From: Clostridiales bacterium
GTDB taxonomy: Bacteria; Bacillota; Clostridia; Oscillospirales; Oscillospiraceae
Direction: 5' to 3'
DNA length: 64,000 nt
Assembly: GCA_019420945.1 (NCBI GenBank)
Contig: JAHZGF010000046.1
Span: 1-64,000, forward strand
Positions 25,390 to 32,993 of the stretch are shown here, one piece after another (the stretch's first letter is position 1; each line of letters begins with the position of its first letter). The notes under the pieces were generated by a model. That model was not told the origin of the DNA and ran no database searches. It saw only the letters and a list, made by a program, of their open reading frames with translations. The translations under genes were made by a program, and so were the position numbers.

Positions 25390-25611
25390 TCAACGGGGGC
25401 GGGGATAGGCCTGGGGTTGATCTGTCAGCCCCAACAGATAGTCGATGCTGGTACCATAGAACAGCGCCAGCTTTACCAGCACCTGGGTGGGAATATCGTT
25501 TTCCCCGGTCTCATACTTGGAATATCCGGTCTGGGACATGCCCAGCATCCTGGCCACCTTGGTCTGATTCAGATCCCGGTCCTCTCTCATGGCCCGAATT
25601 CTAGGATACAT
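25390..25611 (-). CDS. Small Xre-family regulator
   Basis: 73 residues that are essentially one Cro/CI helix-turn-helix: RIRAMREDRDLNQTKVARML, then MSQTGYSKYETGEND. There is no sensory domain. The ATG at 25611 is eight bases after GGAGG; the GTG at 25620 overlaps that site. It is divergent from the membrane-protein ORF at 25737, and a perfect inverted repeat, TAACCT-ATTTC-AGGTTA (25669-25685), lies between the genes. Repression of the neighbour is the obvious inference. Confidence 0.82.
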   Translation of the reverse strand: MYPRIRAMREDRDLNQTKVARMLGMSQTGYSKYETGENDIPTQVLVKLALFYGTSIDYLLGLTDQPQAYPRPR

Positions 25612-25660
25612 GTCACTCACCTCCGATCCAGTCCAGTTTAGTTTAATCTGAATCAGAGTA

Positions 25661-25689
25661 TTGCTTTTTAACCTATTTCAGGTTATACT
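25661..25689 (+). promoter_or_regulatory. Promoter with embedded operator-like palindrome
   Basis: TTGCTT (25661-25666) and TATACT (25684-25689) are 17 bases apart. The palindrome TAACCT-N5-AGGTTA (25669-25685) fills the spacer, so a bound repressor would block the polymerase. A second small palindrome, TCTGA-A-TCAGA, is at 25647-25657. Confidence 0.6.
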
Positions 25690-25736
25690 TATCTCGACAC
25701 TGTTCCTGCATCTCCGCAGGCCGAGAGAGGATTATT

Positions 25737-26504
25737 ATGAGACCCCAACATCAACGTTTGCCATATCAGCGTTTTGGCTGCGGCATCTTGTTTACCATAA
25801 TTTTAATATGGTCACTCTTTTCCCCGACCAGTTGGAATCTGCTCCGCTGGCCCCGAGGGCTGCCCCTCCCCACCGCTTCCAGTTGGGTTTTGGCCTCAGT
25901 GGATGTGATCCATGGGGCAAGCGGCACCCATTACACCATGACATTGGTCAATCTGTCCCGCCAGGAGGCAGACCAGTATATAGCCCAACTGGAAGAACAA
26001 GGCTACTGCCCTATTCCGGTTCTCCGGGAAGAAACTGACGACGAGGATAAAGCGTCCCCCTGCCGCTGGCGCGGGGAAAAGGGCACCGATCGGCTGGAAC
26101 TCTTCCACCGAGGGGCAACTCTGCTGGTGTTCTGGAGTCAGCCCGCCTCCGCATTCCGCCTAATACAACAAGAGACATCCCAGCCAACCGGCGGGATGTC
26201 TCTTATTTTGCGTCAGATTCTTTTTACTGAACCAGCTGGTCCATTTCATCAATCAGGCCGTCAAAGAGCTTCAGGGCCTCATCAATGGGCTGAGCAGTGG
26301 CCATATCCACCCCAGCGCCCCGGAGCAGGTCAATGGGAGGCTTGGAGCAGCCGCCCTTCAGGAAGTTCAGATAGTGCTCCACCGCGCTCTTGCCCTCCTG
26401 GAGGATTTTCTGGGACAGGGCAATGGCTGCTGCGTAGCCGGTGGAATACTGGTAGACATAATAATTGTAGTAGAAGTGGGGAATCCGGGCCCACTCCAGG
26501 CTGA
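25737..26504 (+). pseudogene. Small membrane-protein ORF, apparently without its own stop codon
   Basis: The ORF has a good start (GAGAGGA seven bases before ATG) and a plausible N-terminal part: one membrane helix (about 14-34), then a soluble region up to about residue 142, ending near position 26160. After that the frame reads through the pepF terminator hairpin (26170-26204) and 281 bases antisense to pepF, giving an unlikely Arg/Ser/Pro-rich tail. The sequence CGCCTAATA at 26158-26166 would supply a TAA with a one-base shift. So the real gene probably ends near 26163, and either a small indel removed the stop or it is decaying. I do not recognise a family. Confidence 0.5.
26170..26204 (-). 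terminator. Terminator of pepF
   Basis: AAGAGACATCCC and GGGATGTCTCTT form a 12-bp stem just after the pepF stop on the minus strand. The T tail is interrupted (TTGTTGTATT). Confidence 0.65.
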
Positions 26505-28017
26505 TCTCGTCGTCCACCACGATGTCGGGCCCGAAGTAGTCTTCGTTGAGCTTGCGATAGATGGCGCACAGGGCGTCGGCGGTCAGGCCCTCCCCCCGCT
26601 CCGTCATCCGATTGACCTCCAGCTCAAACTCGGCAAACATAGTCTGGCGATAGAGGGTGGTCCGGAACTGCTCCAGGAAGTAGTTGATCAGATAGGCCCG
26701 CTGTCGCTTGTCGGTGGTGTTCTTCAGCAGGTACTGCATCAGCAGAGCCTCGTTGCAGGTGGAGGCCACCTCCGCCACAAAGATCACATACTCGGAGTAG
26801 CAGGAGGGCTGGGTGGCGCAGGAGAGATAGGTGTGCATGGAGTGGCCCATCTCATGGATCAGGGTGAACACGTCGTTGAGGGTGCCCTGGAAGTTCAGCA
26901 GGATAAAGGGGTGCATGGAGTAGCCTCCGGCGGAATAGGCGCCGCTGCGCTTGCCGGGATTCTCATACACGTCGATCCAGCGCTGGGCCAGGCCCTGGCG
27001 GACGATGGCGCAGTACTCCTCCCCCATGGGCTCCAGGGCCTTCAGGATCAGGTCACAGGCCTCCTCGTAGGTGAAGTGCATATCCACATCCCCCACCATG
27101 GGCACATAGAGGTCGTAAAAGTGGAGCTCATCCACTCCCAGCAGCTTCCGGCGCAGCCGGGTGTACTTGTGCATGGCCGGGAGATTCCGATGGACCGCGT
27201 CGATCAGGTTGGTGTAAACCTCCACCGGCACCTCGGTCTCGTCCAGAGCGGCAGCCAGGGTGTTGGGATACTTCCGGGCATCGGCAAAGAATTTCAGCTG
27301 TTTGGTCTGGGCGTTTAGGGTGGCGGCGCAGGTATTGCGGAACTGGCCGTAGCCGGCATAGCAGGACTCAAAGGCGGACTTCCGCAGGGTCCGGTCCTGG
27401 GAGTACAGCAGGGGCCCATAGGTGCCGTGGGTCACAGGGTGTTTCTCTCCCTGGCTGTCCACCGCGTCGGCAAAGGTCAGGTCGGCGTCGGCAAACATGG
27501 AATAGATGTTGTCGGGCTGGGCCGCCATCTCCCCGGCGCTGGCCAGCAGGGCCTCTTCGGCGGGAGACAGGGTGTGCTCCTTCCGGCGGAAGATCCGGTC
27601 CAGATTCCTGCGGTAGAGTTCCAGCTCCGGGCACTGCTGATAGAAAGCCTCCATGGCCTGCTGATCCAGGGACAGCAGCTCCGGGGTAAACCAGGCGCAG
27701 GCGCTGGCCACACTGACATAGAGGCTCATGGCCTGGCTGGCGAAGTCCTGGTACTTGGAAACCCGGGTGTCCTCGTCGCTCTTGCGCTGGGCGTAGTTCA
27801 GCAGCCGGGACAGGGCAATATTGGCCTCGTCATCCAGCCGCAGAAAGGCCAGCAGCTCCTGGGCAGACTGAGAAATCTTGCCCTGATAGGCGGCGCACTT
27901 GGCGGGATAGCCCTTGGCCTCCTCCAGCGCCTGCAAAAAGACCTCGTCAGTGGCAAAGATACTGGCCAGATCCCAGTGATACTTTGCCTCAATCTCATCT
28001 CTGGATTTGACTTCCAT
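26224..28017 (-). CDS. pepF: Oligoendopeptidase F (M3 family)
   Basis: 597-residue cytoplasmic zinc peptidase that trims medium-length peptides. The zinc motif HEMGH is at residues 388-392, with the third ligand Glu about residue 416 in FVAEVASTCNEALL. The N-terminal helical PepF domain runs to about 190. Length and layout are standard for the family. The ATG at 28017 lies nine bases after GGAGG; the in-frame TTG three codons earlier touches that site. It ends about 20 bases before the end of its terminator, and the S24 repressor gene lies 19 bases upstream, so the two may be co-transcribed. Confidence 0.95.
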   Translation of the reverse strand: MEVKSRDEIEAKYHWDLASIFATDEVFLQALEEAKGYPAKCAAYQGKISQSAQELLAFLRLDDEANIALSRLLNYAQRKSDEDTRVSKYQDFASQAMSLYVSVASACAWFTPELLSLDQQAMEAFYQQCPELELYRRNLDRIFRRKEHTLSPAEEALLASAGEMAAQPDNIYSMFADADLTFADAVDSQGEKHPVTHGTYGPLLYSQDRTLRKSAFESCYAGYGQFRNTCAATLNAQTKQLKFFADARKYPNTLAAALDETEVPVEVYTNLIDAVHRNLPAMHKYTRLRRKLLGVDELHFYDLYVPMVGDVDMHFTYEEACDLILKALEPMGEEYCAIVRQGLAQRWIDVYENPGKRSGAYSAGGYSMHPFILLNFQGTLNDVFTLIHEMGHSMHTYLSCATQPSCYSEYVIFVAEVASTCNEALLMQYLLKNTTDKRQRAYLINYFLEQFRTTLYRQTMFAEFELEVNRMTERGEGLTADALCAIYRKLNEDYFGPDIVVDDEISLEWARIPHFYYNYYVYQYSTGYAAAIALSQKILQEGKSAVEHYLNFLKGGCSKPPIDLLRGAGVDMATAQPIDEALKLFDGLIDEMDQLVQ

Positions 28018-28036
28018 ACGAAACAACCTCCAATGA

Positions 28037-28666
28037 TCAATTCAAATTTCGTACCAGCTTCTCGGCGACCCCCAGAATCACCGCGCTGCCCAGTTCAAAT
28101 TCCCGGGCGGGGATAATCCGGGGTTCATAGGCGGAATTTTCAGGCTGGAGGATCACAAAGTCCCCCTGACGCCGAAAACGCTTCAGGGTGGCCGCCTCCC
28201 CATCCACGATACAGGCCACAATCTGGCCGCTCTCTGCGGCGTTCTGGCGATGGATCAGCACTTTGTCATCGGGACAGATGCCGGCGTTGATCATGCTGTC
28301 CCCTTCCACCCGCAGGTAAAAGTAGGCGGAGGGGTCGGTGACATCGGCGGGCTCCCAGCCCTCAATTTGCTCCCGGGCCACAATGGGGCCTCCGGCCCGA
28401 ATGGCTCCCAGCACCGGCACCATCTGTTCCCCGGGCATGGCCTGCCGCACCTGGGGCACATCGTATCCCTGCAGCCAGCGCTCATCCACCCCCAGCCGGG
28501 CCGCCATCTCCATGACTACCCCGGCCTTGGGCTCCCGCTGACCCAGTACATAGCGGTTCAGAGTCTGGGGCTTCATCTCCAACAGACGCCCCAGGGCCTC
28601 GTAGTTCAGCCCCCGCTCCCGCATCAGCTGTCCCAATCGGCTCCCCAATGTCTCCACCCGTTCCAT
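28037..28666 (-). CDS. Self-cleaving S24 repressor (Xre HTH plus LexA-like peptidase)
   Basis: 209 residues. The N-terminal Xre helix-turn-helix (about 8-62; NYEALGRLLEMKPQTLNRYVLG in two parts around residues 21-42) is followed by a short linker. The peptidase S24 domain has the cleavage site Ala91-Gly92 (IRAGGP), nucleophile Ser124 (EGDSMI) and general base Lys162 (ATLKRF). So it should cleave itself when stimulated by RecA, like phage CI or HdiR. It is not LexA, whose DNA-binding domain is a winged helix. No prophage genes surround it. Its upstream region has three CACC-N4-GGTG palindromes and an SOS-box-like site, so it is probably autoregulated and perhaps under SOS control. Confidence 0.88.
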   Translation of the reverse strand: MERVETLGSRLGQLMRERGLNYEALGRLLEMKPQTLNRYVLGQREPKAGVVMEMAARLGVDERWLQGYDVPQVRQAMPGEQMVPVLGAIRAGGPIVAREQIEGWEPADVTDPSAYFYLRVEGDSMINAGICPDDKVLIHRQNAAESGQIVACIVDGEAATLKRFRRQGDFVILQPENSAYEPRIIPAREFELGSAVILGVAEKLVRNLN

Positions 28667-28710
28667 CGCTGCGCCTCCCTCCTCCGGCCCATGATCCTTG
28701 TATCCTCTTT

Positions 28711-28739
28711 ATTTTATCACTTAGCATCACCGTTTACAA
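28711..28739 (-). promoter_or_regulatory. Proximal promoter of the S24 repressor gene
   Basis: On the minus strand TTGTAA (28734-28739) and TAAAAT (28711-28716) are 17 bases apart. A second, distal minus-strand candidate is GGGACA (28830-28835) and TATAAT (28806-28811), 18 bases apart. Confidence 0.5.
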
Positions 28740-28759
28740 TTTCATTTTTCCCATTTTAT

Positions 28760-28771
28760 CACCGCATGGTG
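28760..28771. promoter_or_regulatory. Operator-like palindrome 1 (CACC-N4-GGTG)
   Basis: CACCGCATGGTG, a perfect 4+4 palindrome. It is the copy nearest the S24 repressor gene and lies 51 bases from the next. Confidence 0.5.
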
Positions 28772-28800
28772 TCAATATGAAATTTTTTCCTATTTTTCCC

Positions 28801-28829
28801 TTGACATTATAACCATTTGGTGGTATCCT
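28801..28829 (+). promoter_or_regulatory. Plus-strand promoter-like site overlapping operator 2
   Basis: TTGACA (28801-28806) and TATCCT (28824-28829) are 17 bases apart. The palindrome AACCATTTGGTG (28811-28822) lies in the spacer. No convincing ORF follows on the plus strand before the hairpin at 28908-28934, so a short non-coding transcript, or no transcript, are both possible. Confidence 0.4.
28811..28822. promoter_or_regulatory. Operator-like palindrome 2
   Basis: AACCATTTGGTG differs from CACC-N4-GGTG at one base and lies in the spacer of promoter-like sequences on both strands. Confidence 0.45.
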
Positions 28830-28843
28830 TGTCCCAGTTAATC

Positions 28844-28855
28844 GAACAGCTGTTC
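28844..28855. promoter_or_regulatory. SOS-box-like site (GAAC-N4-GTTC)
   Basis: CGAACAGCTGTTC contains GAAC-AGCT-GTTC, a perfect palindrome that fits the Gram-positive LexA box core. It lies between operator-like sites 2 and 3, about 180 bases upstream of the S24 repressor gene. Confidence 0.55.
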
Positions 28856-28864
28856 TATATTTAA

Positions 28865-28876
28865 CACCAAATGGTG
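28865..28876. promoter_or_regulatory. Operator-like palindrome 3 (CACC-N4-GGTG)
   Basis: CACCAAATGGTG, a perfect palindrome 54 bases from site 2. The three sites thus sit about five helical turns apart. Confidence 0.5.
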
Positions 28877-28900
28877 GTGCATTCCACCCTGCTCCACCGC

Positions 28901-28934
28901 AAAAAAAGCCCCGACGGGCAAAACCCGCCGGGGC
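28901..28934 (-). terminator. Terminator of the anion permease gene
   Basis: GCCCCGACGGG and CCCGCCGGGGC form an 11-bp stem with one mismatch. On the minus strand it is followed by seven T. Confidence 0.88.
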
Positions 28935-28977
28935 AAAACAGAGAGGGATGATAATCACAGCTGAGGCAGACTTTGGT

Positions 28978-30120
28978 TCAGCCAATGGCCTTCAGCAGGA
29001 AATCCAGCAGCACCAAAGCCACCAACAGCCCAAGATTGCACACAGTAAACCAGAACAGATAGCGCCGTTTCTGCTCCGGGTAATCCTTCACCACAAATTT
29101 ATAGGAGATCAGGCTGGCCATGGAGGCGATGAGGGTACCCAGTCCTCCCAGATTACAGCCCACCATCAACTCCGCCCAGTGATCGGTAAATCCGGACAGC
29201 AGCAGCGCCGCCGGCACATTGCTGATGACCTGGCTGGCCAGCACCGAGACCAGCACCACATTGTGCTCCAGCAGAGAGGCCAGGAAGTTCTGGAAAATGG
29301 CGATGTTGCCCAGATTGCCCACGAAGATAAAGAAGGCCACAAAGGTGCCCAGCAACGAGTAATCCACGCTGGCCAGCAGTTTTCGGTCTGCAAAGAGCAG
29401 AAAAACCAGGGTAACGGCGGCAATCGCCAGGGGTGGGACGATATTGAAGATCCCCAGCAGGCACAGCCCGAATCCGGCGGCGCAGCAAACCAGTCCCCGA
29501 GCGCCTCCCAACTTTGTCTCTACGGATGCACCGGACACCGGGACAGACTTCAAGCAGAGCACCAGCACCGCCAGACAGACCGCTGAGAGCACCCCATAGG
29601 GCAGCATCAGCAGGCAGAACCGGCCAAAGCCCATCTCCGACTGGGCGTAGAGGTAGAGGTTTTGGGGATTGCCCATGGGGGTCATCATACTGCCCAGATT
29701 GGCCGCCACCGTCTGGAGCACCACCACGGGCACCACCAGCTTCTCCCGGCCGATCATCCGCAGCACGATGAGTCCAAAGGGGACGAAGGTGATCAGAGAC
29801 ACATCATTGGTGATGACCATGCTGAGGACAAAGGGCAAAAAGACCAGCACAAAGACCATCTTCCGGGTGCTGGCGGTTCGCTGCAGCAGCCGGCTGCCCA
29901 GGTAGGTGAACAGCCCCAACTTCTGAAAGCCCTTCATCACCGCCATCAGGCTGAACAGCAGGGCCAGGGTGTCCCAGTCGATGTACCCGGCATAACCGGG
30001 GCTGGGAGGTACGGCAATCATGGAGGCCAAGGCCAGCACCACCGCCACACAGAGGACGGTCTCCGAACGAATAAAGCGCAGGGCCCGCTGCCTCAGATTT
30101 CGTTTTGTTTGTTGTGTCAT
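28978..30120 (-). CDS. SLC13/ArsB-type anion permease
   Basis: 380-residue membrane protein with about 10-11 helices, of the ion-transporter superfamily that holds DASS (SLC13), CitM and ArsB/NhaD carriers. Two repeat-related motifs are visible: MVITNDVSLITFVPFG with TPMGNPQNLYLY in the first half, and QVISNVPAALLLSGF in the second. These hairpin motifs bind substrate and Na+ in the family. The substrate is uncertain: dicarboxylate, sulfate or an oxyanion. The ATG at 30120 follows GAGG by nine bases, better than the GTG five codons upstream. It has its own terminator. Confidence 0.82.
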   Translation of the reverse strand: MTQQTKRNLRQRALRFIRSETVLCVAVVLALASMIAVPPSPGYAGYIDWDTLALLFSLMAVMKGFQKLGLFTYLGSRLLQRTASTRKMVFVLVFLPFVLSMVITNDVSLITFVPFGLIVLRMIGREKLVVPVVVLQTVAANLGSMMTPMGNPQNLYLYAQSEMGFGRFCLLMLPYGVLSAVCLAVLVLCLKSVPVSGASVETKLGGARGLVCCAAGFGLCLLGIFNIVPPLAIAAVTLVFLLFADRKLLASVDYSLLGTFVAFFIFVGNLGNIAIFQNFLASLLEHNVVLVSVLASQVISNVPAALLLSGFTDHWAELMVGCNLGGLGTLIASMASLISYKFVVKDYPEQKRRYLFWFTVCNLGLLVALVLLDFLLKAIG

Positions 30121-30189
30121 ATGGATACGCCTCACAACAGAGATTGAAAGGATCGCGCAGAAAAAAGCCGGTCACGTTTGTGACCGGCT

Positions 30190-30274
30190 TGGTGGAAGAG
30201 AATGGATTCGAACCATTGTAGGCGGTGCCAACAGATTTACAGTCTGCCCCCTTTAGCCACTTGGGTACTCTTCC
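30190..30274 (-). tRNA. tRNA-Tyr (anticodon GUA)
   Basis: 85 bases including encoded CCA. Acceptor GGAAGAG pairs with CTCTTCC. The anticodon GTA sits in GACTGTAAATC. A long variable arm is present, as in bacterial tRNA-Tyr. Confidence 0.95.
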
Positions 30275-30285
30275 ATATTGATTTG

Positions 30286-30361
30286 TGGAGCTGGTGGACG
30301 GACTTGAACCCCCGACCTGCTGATTACAAATCAGCTGCTCTACCAACTGAGCTACACCAGC
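30286..30361 (-). tRNA. tRNA-Thr (anticodon UGU)
   Basis: 76 bases including encoded CCA. Acceptor GCTGGTG pairs with CACCAGC. The anticodon stem-loop GCTGA-TTTGTAA-TCAGC carries TGT. It lies 11 bases upstream of tRNA-Tyr and is probably co-transcribed with it. Confidence 0.95.
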
Positions 30362-30476
30362 AAGCTTCTGCTGAACTCGCGACTCAGCATGAAATATATT
30401 ACCAGAGCTTATCTCATTTGTCAACGGTTTTTTTGCATTTTTTCATTTTTCTTTTCAACAAGAGGAGGAACTCGAT

Positions 30477-30683
30477 TTGCGTTTGTTTGACCCCTATCAC
30501 ACTGACCAGGACAATCCCACCTGCTGCTGCGACGAATGCGGCGGAGAAATCTATGCTGATGACCTGGTTTACCTGATTGACGGTGTGCCCATTTGCGAAG
30601 AATGCCTGGCGGAATTCGCCCAGAGTTATTTTGCCGCCCAGCGGAGGTTGGGCGCCCAGCTGTTGGAGTATAACGATGACTAA
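30477..30683 (+). CDS. Small zinc-ribbon protein
   Basis: 68 residues with two Cys pairs, C18-x2-C21 and C40-x2-C43, a probable zinc ribbon. No signal or membrane segment. Translation starts at TTG 30477 behind AGAGGAGG. The next gene starts inside its end (8-base overlap), so the pair is coupled. Function unknown; similar tiny zinc-ribbon proteins are common in clostridia. Confidence 0.68.
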   Translation: MRLFDPYHTDQDNPTCCCDECGGEIYADDLVYLIDGVPICEECLAEFAQSYFAAQRRLGAQLLEYNDD

Positions 30684-31005
30684 TCAAGAAAAGGAGCGGC
30701 TTTCACCCATGTCCAGACCCGTTTATCGAAACCCCAAACCCCTGGTGCAGGATCTGTCGATCTGCACCGCCCACGCCAATAATGGCGATGAGGTGGGGCT
30801 GTCCCCCCGGCGAAAGGCCATCGTCCGGGCTCTGCGCCGCCGGGCCACCAACAGGCAGCGGCAGTGCCTTTACCTCTACTACGCTCGGGGACTCAGTCAA
30901 CAGTCCATTGCCAAGCTGCTGGACGTCAATGTCTCCACTGTCAGCCGCAACATCCACAACGGGGAACGGCATGTGACGGAGGCGCTGGCCCTTTTGGAGG
31001 ACTGA
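30676..31005 (+). CDS. Small sigma-region-4-like HTH protein
   Basis: 109 residues. After a disordered start, residues about 40-105 form a basic helix-turn-helix resembling sigma-70 region 4 (RQRQCLYLYYARGLSQQSIAK, shown in part by LYYARGLSQQS, then NVSTVSRNIHNGERH). There is no region 2, so it is not a complete sigma factor. The ATG at 30676 follows TTGGAG and overlaps the zinc-ribbon gene by eight bases; an ATG 11 codons later is the alternative. A regulator acting with its small zinc-ribbon partner is inference. Confidence 0.68.
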   Translation: MTNQEKERLSPMSRPVYRNPKPLVQDLSICTAHANNGDEVGLSPRRKAIVRALRRRATNRQRQCLYLYYARGLSQQSIAKLLDVNVSTVSRNIHNGERHVTEALALLED

Positions 31006-31020
31006 GGGCTGCCCATACAA

Positions 31021-31066
31021 CGAATCAGGGGGACACCGCATCAGCGGTGCCCCCCTGGTTCGTTTT
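31021..31066 (+). terminator. Terminator of the zinc-ribbon/HTH pair
   Basis: CGAATCAGGGGG-A-CACCGC and GCGGTG-C-CCCCCTGGTTCG form a long stem, followed by TTTTTCTC. Confidence 0.88.
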
Positions 31067-31068
31067 TC

Positions 31069-32247
31069 TCAGAATCTGCCCAACAGATGGGTCACGCCTT
31101 TTGCAATGGCGTATACCGGCCCCTCCATCACCCGTTTCACGTTGTCCAGCTCCTCCCGGATGTGGATGCCCTGGGGACAATGGGTCTCGCACCGGCCGCA
31201 CTTGACGCACTGGGAGGCGTTGGAGCGCTTGCCCCGGAGGGTGGTACACATGAAGTATTCCTTCATGCCGGTATAGAATCCCTCGGTATACCGAGCGTTA
31301 TAGCACCGGAAGGCTCCGGGGATGTCCACCCCCTTGGGGCAGGGCATACAGTAGCCGCAGCCGGTGCAGCCCACCTTGATCTTCTCATTGATGGCGGCCT
31401 TCACTCGCTCATAGAGCTCCCGCTCCGGTTCACCCAGCTCTCCGGCCTCCACCTCCGAGGCGATGCGGCAGTTTTCCGCCACCATCTCCAGGGAGTTCAT
31501 GCCCGAAAGCACCACCGTCACCTCCGGCTGATCCCAGAGCCAGCGCAGCCCCCACTCGGCGGGGGTGCGCCGGGGGGTAAACTCCCCAAAGGCCTTCTGG
31601 GCTTTGGAGGGCAGGGCGTTCACCAGACGGCCGCCCCGGAGGGGCTCCATAATGATGACAGGAATCCCCTTCTCCGCGGCGTGCTGGAGTCCCCGGCGCC
31701 CCGCCTGGGTGTGCTCATCAATATAGTTATACTGTATTTGGCAGAAATCCCAGTCCCGGCAGTCCAACAGCTCCTGAAAGGCGTTGGTGTTGCCGTGGTA
31801 GGAGAAGCCCACGTTGCGGATGATTCCCGCCGCCTGCTTCTCCTGAAGCCACCGATCCACCCCCAGGTCCTTCAGCCGCTGCCAGGTGGTCACGTCCGGC
31901 AGCATATGCATCAGGTAATAGTCGATGTGGTCGGTCTTCAGCCGCCGCAGCTGCTCCTGAAAAAAGCGCTCGATGTCGTCGCTCTTCCGGATCAGGTAAT
32001 GGGGCAGCTTGGTGGCGATGTTCACCTGATCCCGGCAGTGGTTCTTGTCCAGCACCGCCCCCAACAGCTCTTCGCTGCCGGGATAAATGTAGGCAGTGTC
32101 AAAATAGTTGACCCCCTGGTGGATGGCGGACAGAATCTCCCGCTCCGCCTCCTCAAAGTCAATGCTGCCCCGCTTGCGCTGAAAGCGCATGCAGCCAAAC
32201 CCCAGGATGGACAACTCCTCTCCGTGCCGGTCTTTACGATAATGCAT
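31069..32247 (-). CDS. Aldo/keto reductase with C-terminal ferredoxin domain
   Basis: 392 residues. The AKR barrel covers about 1-285: Asp50 and Tyr in FDTAYIYPGSE, Lys in ATKLPHY and His in DYYLMHML form the usual tetrad. The C-terminal part has two cysteine sets, CTGCGYCMPCPKG and CVKCGRCETHCPQ, each typical of a [4Fe-4S] cluster. Such ferredoxin-fused AKRs are frequent in anaerobes; the substrate is unknown. It stands alone on the minus strand, with a leader of about 100 bases to the next gene. Confidence 0.92.
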   Translation of the reverse strand: MHYRKDRHGEELSILGFGCMRFQRKRGSIDFEEAEREILSAIHQGVNYFDTAYIYPGSEELLGAVLDKNHCRDQVNIATKLPHYLIRKSDDIERFFQEQLRRLKTDHIDYYLMHMLPDVTTWQRLKDLGVDRWLQEKQAAGIIRNVGFSYHGNTNAFQELLDCRDWDFCQIQYNYIDEHTQAGRRGLQHAAEKGIPVIIMEPLRGGRLVNALPSKAQKAFGEFTPRRTPAEWGLRWLWDQPEVTVVLSGMNSLEMVAENCRIASEVEAGELGEPERELYERVKAAINEKIKVGCTGCGYCMPCPKGVDIPGAFRCYNARYTEGFYTGMKEYFMCTTLRGKRSNASQCVKCGRCETHCPQGIHIREELDNVKRVMEGPVYAIAKGVTHLLGRF

Positions 32248-32354
32248 AGCCTCTGCCTCCCTGTCCCAATCTTGCCAATCGTTTCCTGCTACATTATCAT
32301 TTCCATTTTAAAAGCAGTTCTGTCCCAAACTTCCGCCGCAGGTCCAAAACCTAA

Positions 32355-32993
32355 TCACCGTACCCACCCGAAATCGGAGAAGGGGAAGAACACCAGCAGC
32401 ACCCGGCCAATCACATAGCGCTCGTCCACCATGCCCAGCTGGGCCACCCGGCTGTCGCTGGAGTGATTGCGGTTGTCTCCGCAGACAAAGATACAGCCCT
32501 CCGGCACCGTAAACTCCTGGTTCACATACTGGGGGTCCAGGTCCACTTTGTCCGCCATGTAGTCGCTGCCATACATGTCATCATGCTCGTAGTTCAGGTA
32601 GGGCTCCTCCAGGATTTCACCGTCCACGGTGATGGTGTTGTTGTCGTAGTCAATGTAGACAGTCTGGCCTCCGGTGGCGATGACCCGCTTCACCAAAGCC
32701 TGATCCCCAAAGGTGTGGTCCTTCCGCAATACGATCACATCTCCCTGCCGGGGGGTATAGGCGATCCGCTGCACCAGCATCAGATCCCGGTCGTGGAGGG
32801 TGGGATACATGGAAGAGCCGTCCACCCCCACAATACTCACCACAAAAGTGAACAGCGTGACGATGATCACCAGCACCACCGCCAGCAATTCCAGCCACTC
32901 AAAGAGGCTTTGGCGCCATCCCTCCTGGTCCTTCCGCTCTTCCGGAGCGTTACCCTGGGCCGTCACGTCAAAGGCTTCCCGTTTTCCCTTCAT
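32355..32993 (-). CDS. lepB: Signal peptidase I
   Basis: 212-residue membrane protease that removes signal peptides from exported proteins. One N-terminal membrane helix (about 33-55) is followed by the catalytic domain: nucleophile Ser61 (GSSMYP), base Lys102 (LVKRVIA), and the box GDNRNHSSDSR near 172-182. It is a Gram-positive-type single-anchor enzyme. Its start codon overlaps the stop of the yhaN-like gene by one base (TGATG), so it is the last gene of the ymdB operon. Confidence 0.95.
   Translation of the reverse strand: MKGKREAFDVTAQGNAPEERKDQEGWRQSLFEWLELLAVVLVIIVTLFTFVVSIVGVDGSSMYPTLHDRDLMLVQRIAYTPRQGDVIVLRKDHTFGDQALVKRVIATGGQTVYIDYDNNTITVDGEILEEPYLNYEHDDMYGSDYMADKVDLDPQYVNQEFTVPEGCIFVCGDNRNHSSDSRVAQLGMVDERYVIGRVLLVFFPFSDFGWVR

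Noticed and set aside
28037..28666. Naming the S24 repressor LexA
   Set aside because: The peptidase half fits, but the DNA-binding half is an Xre-type helix-turn-helix and not the LexA winged helix.
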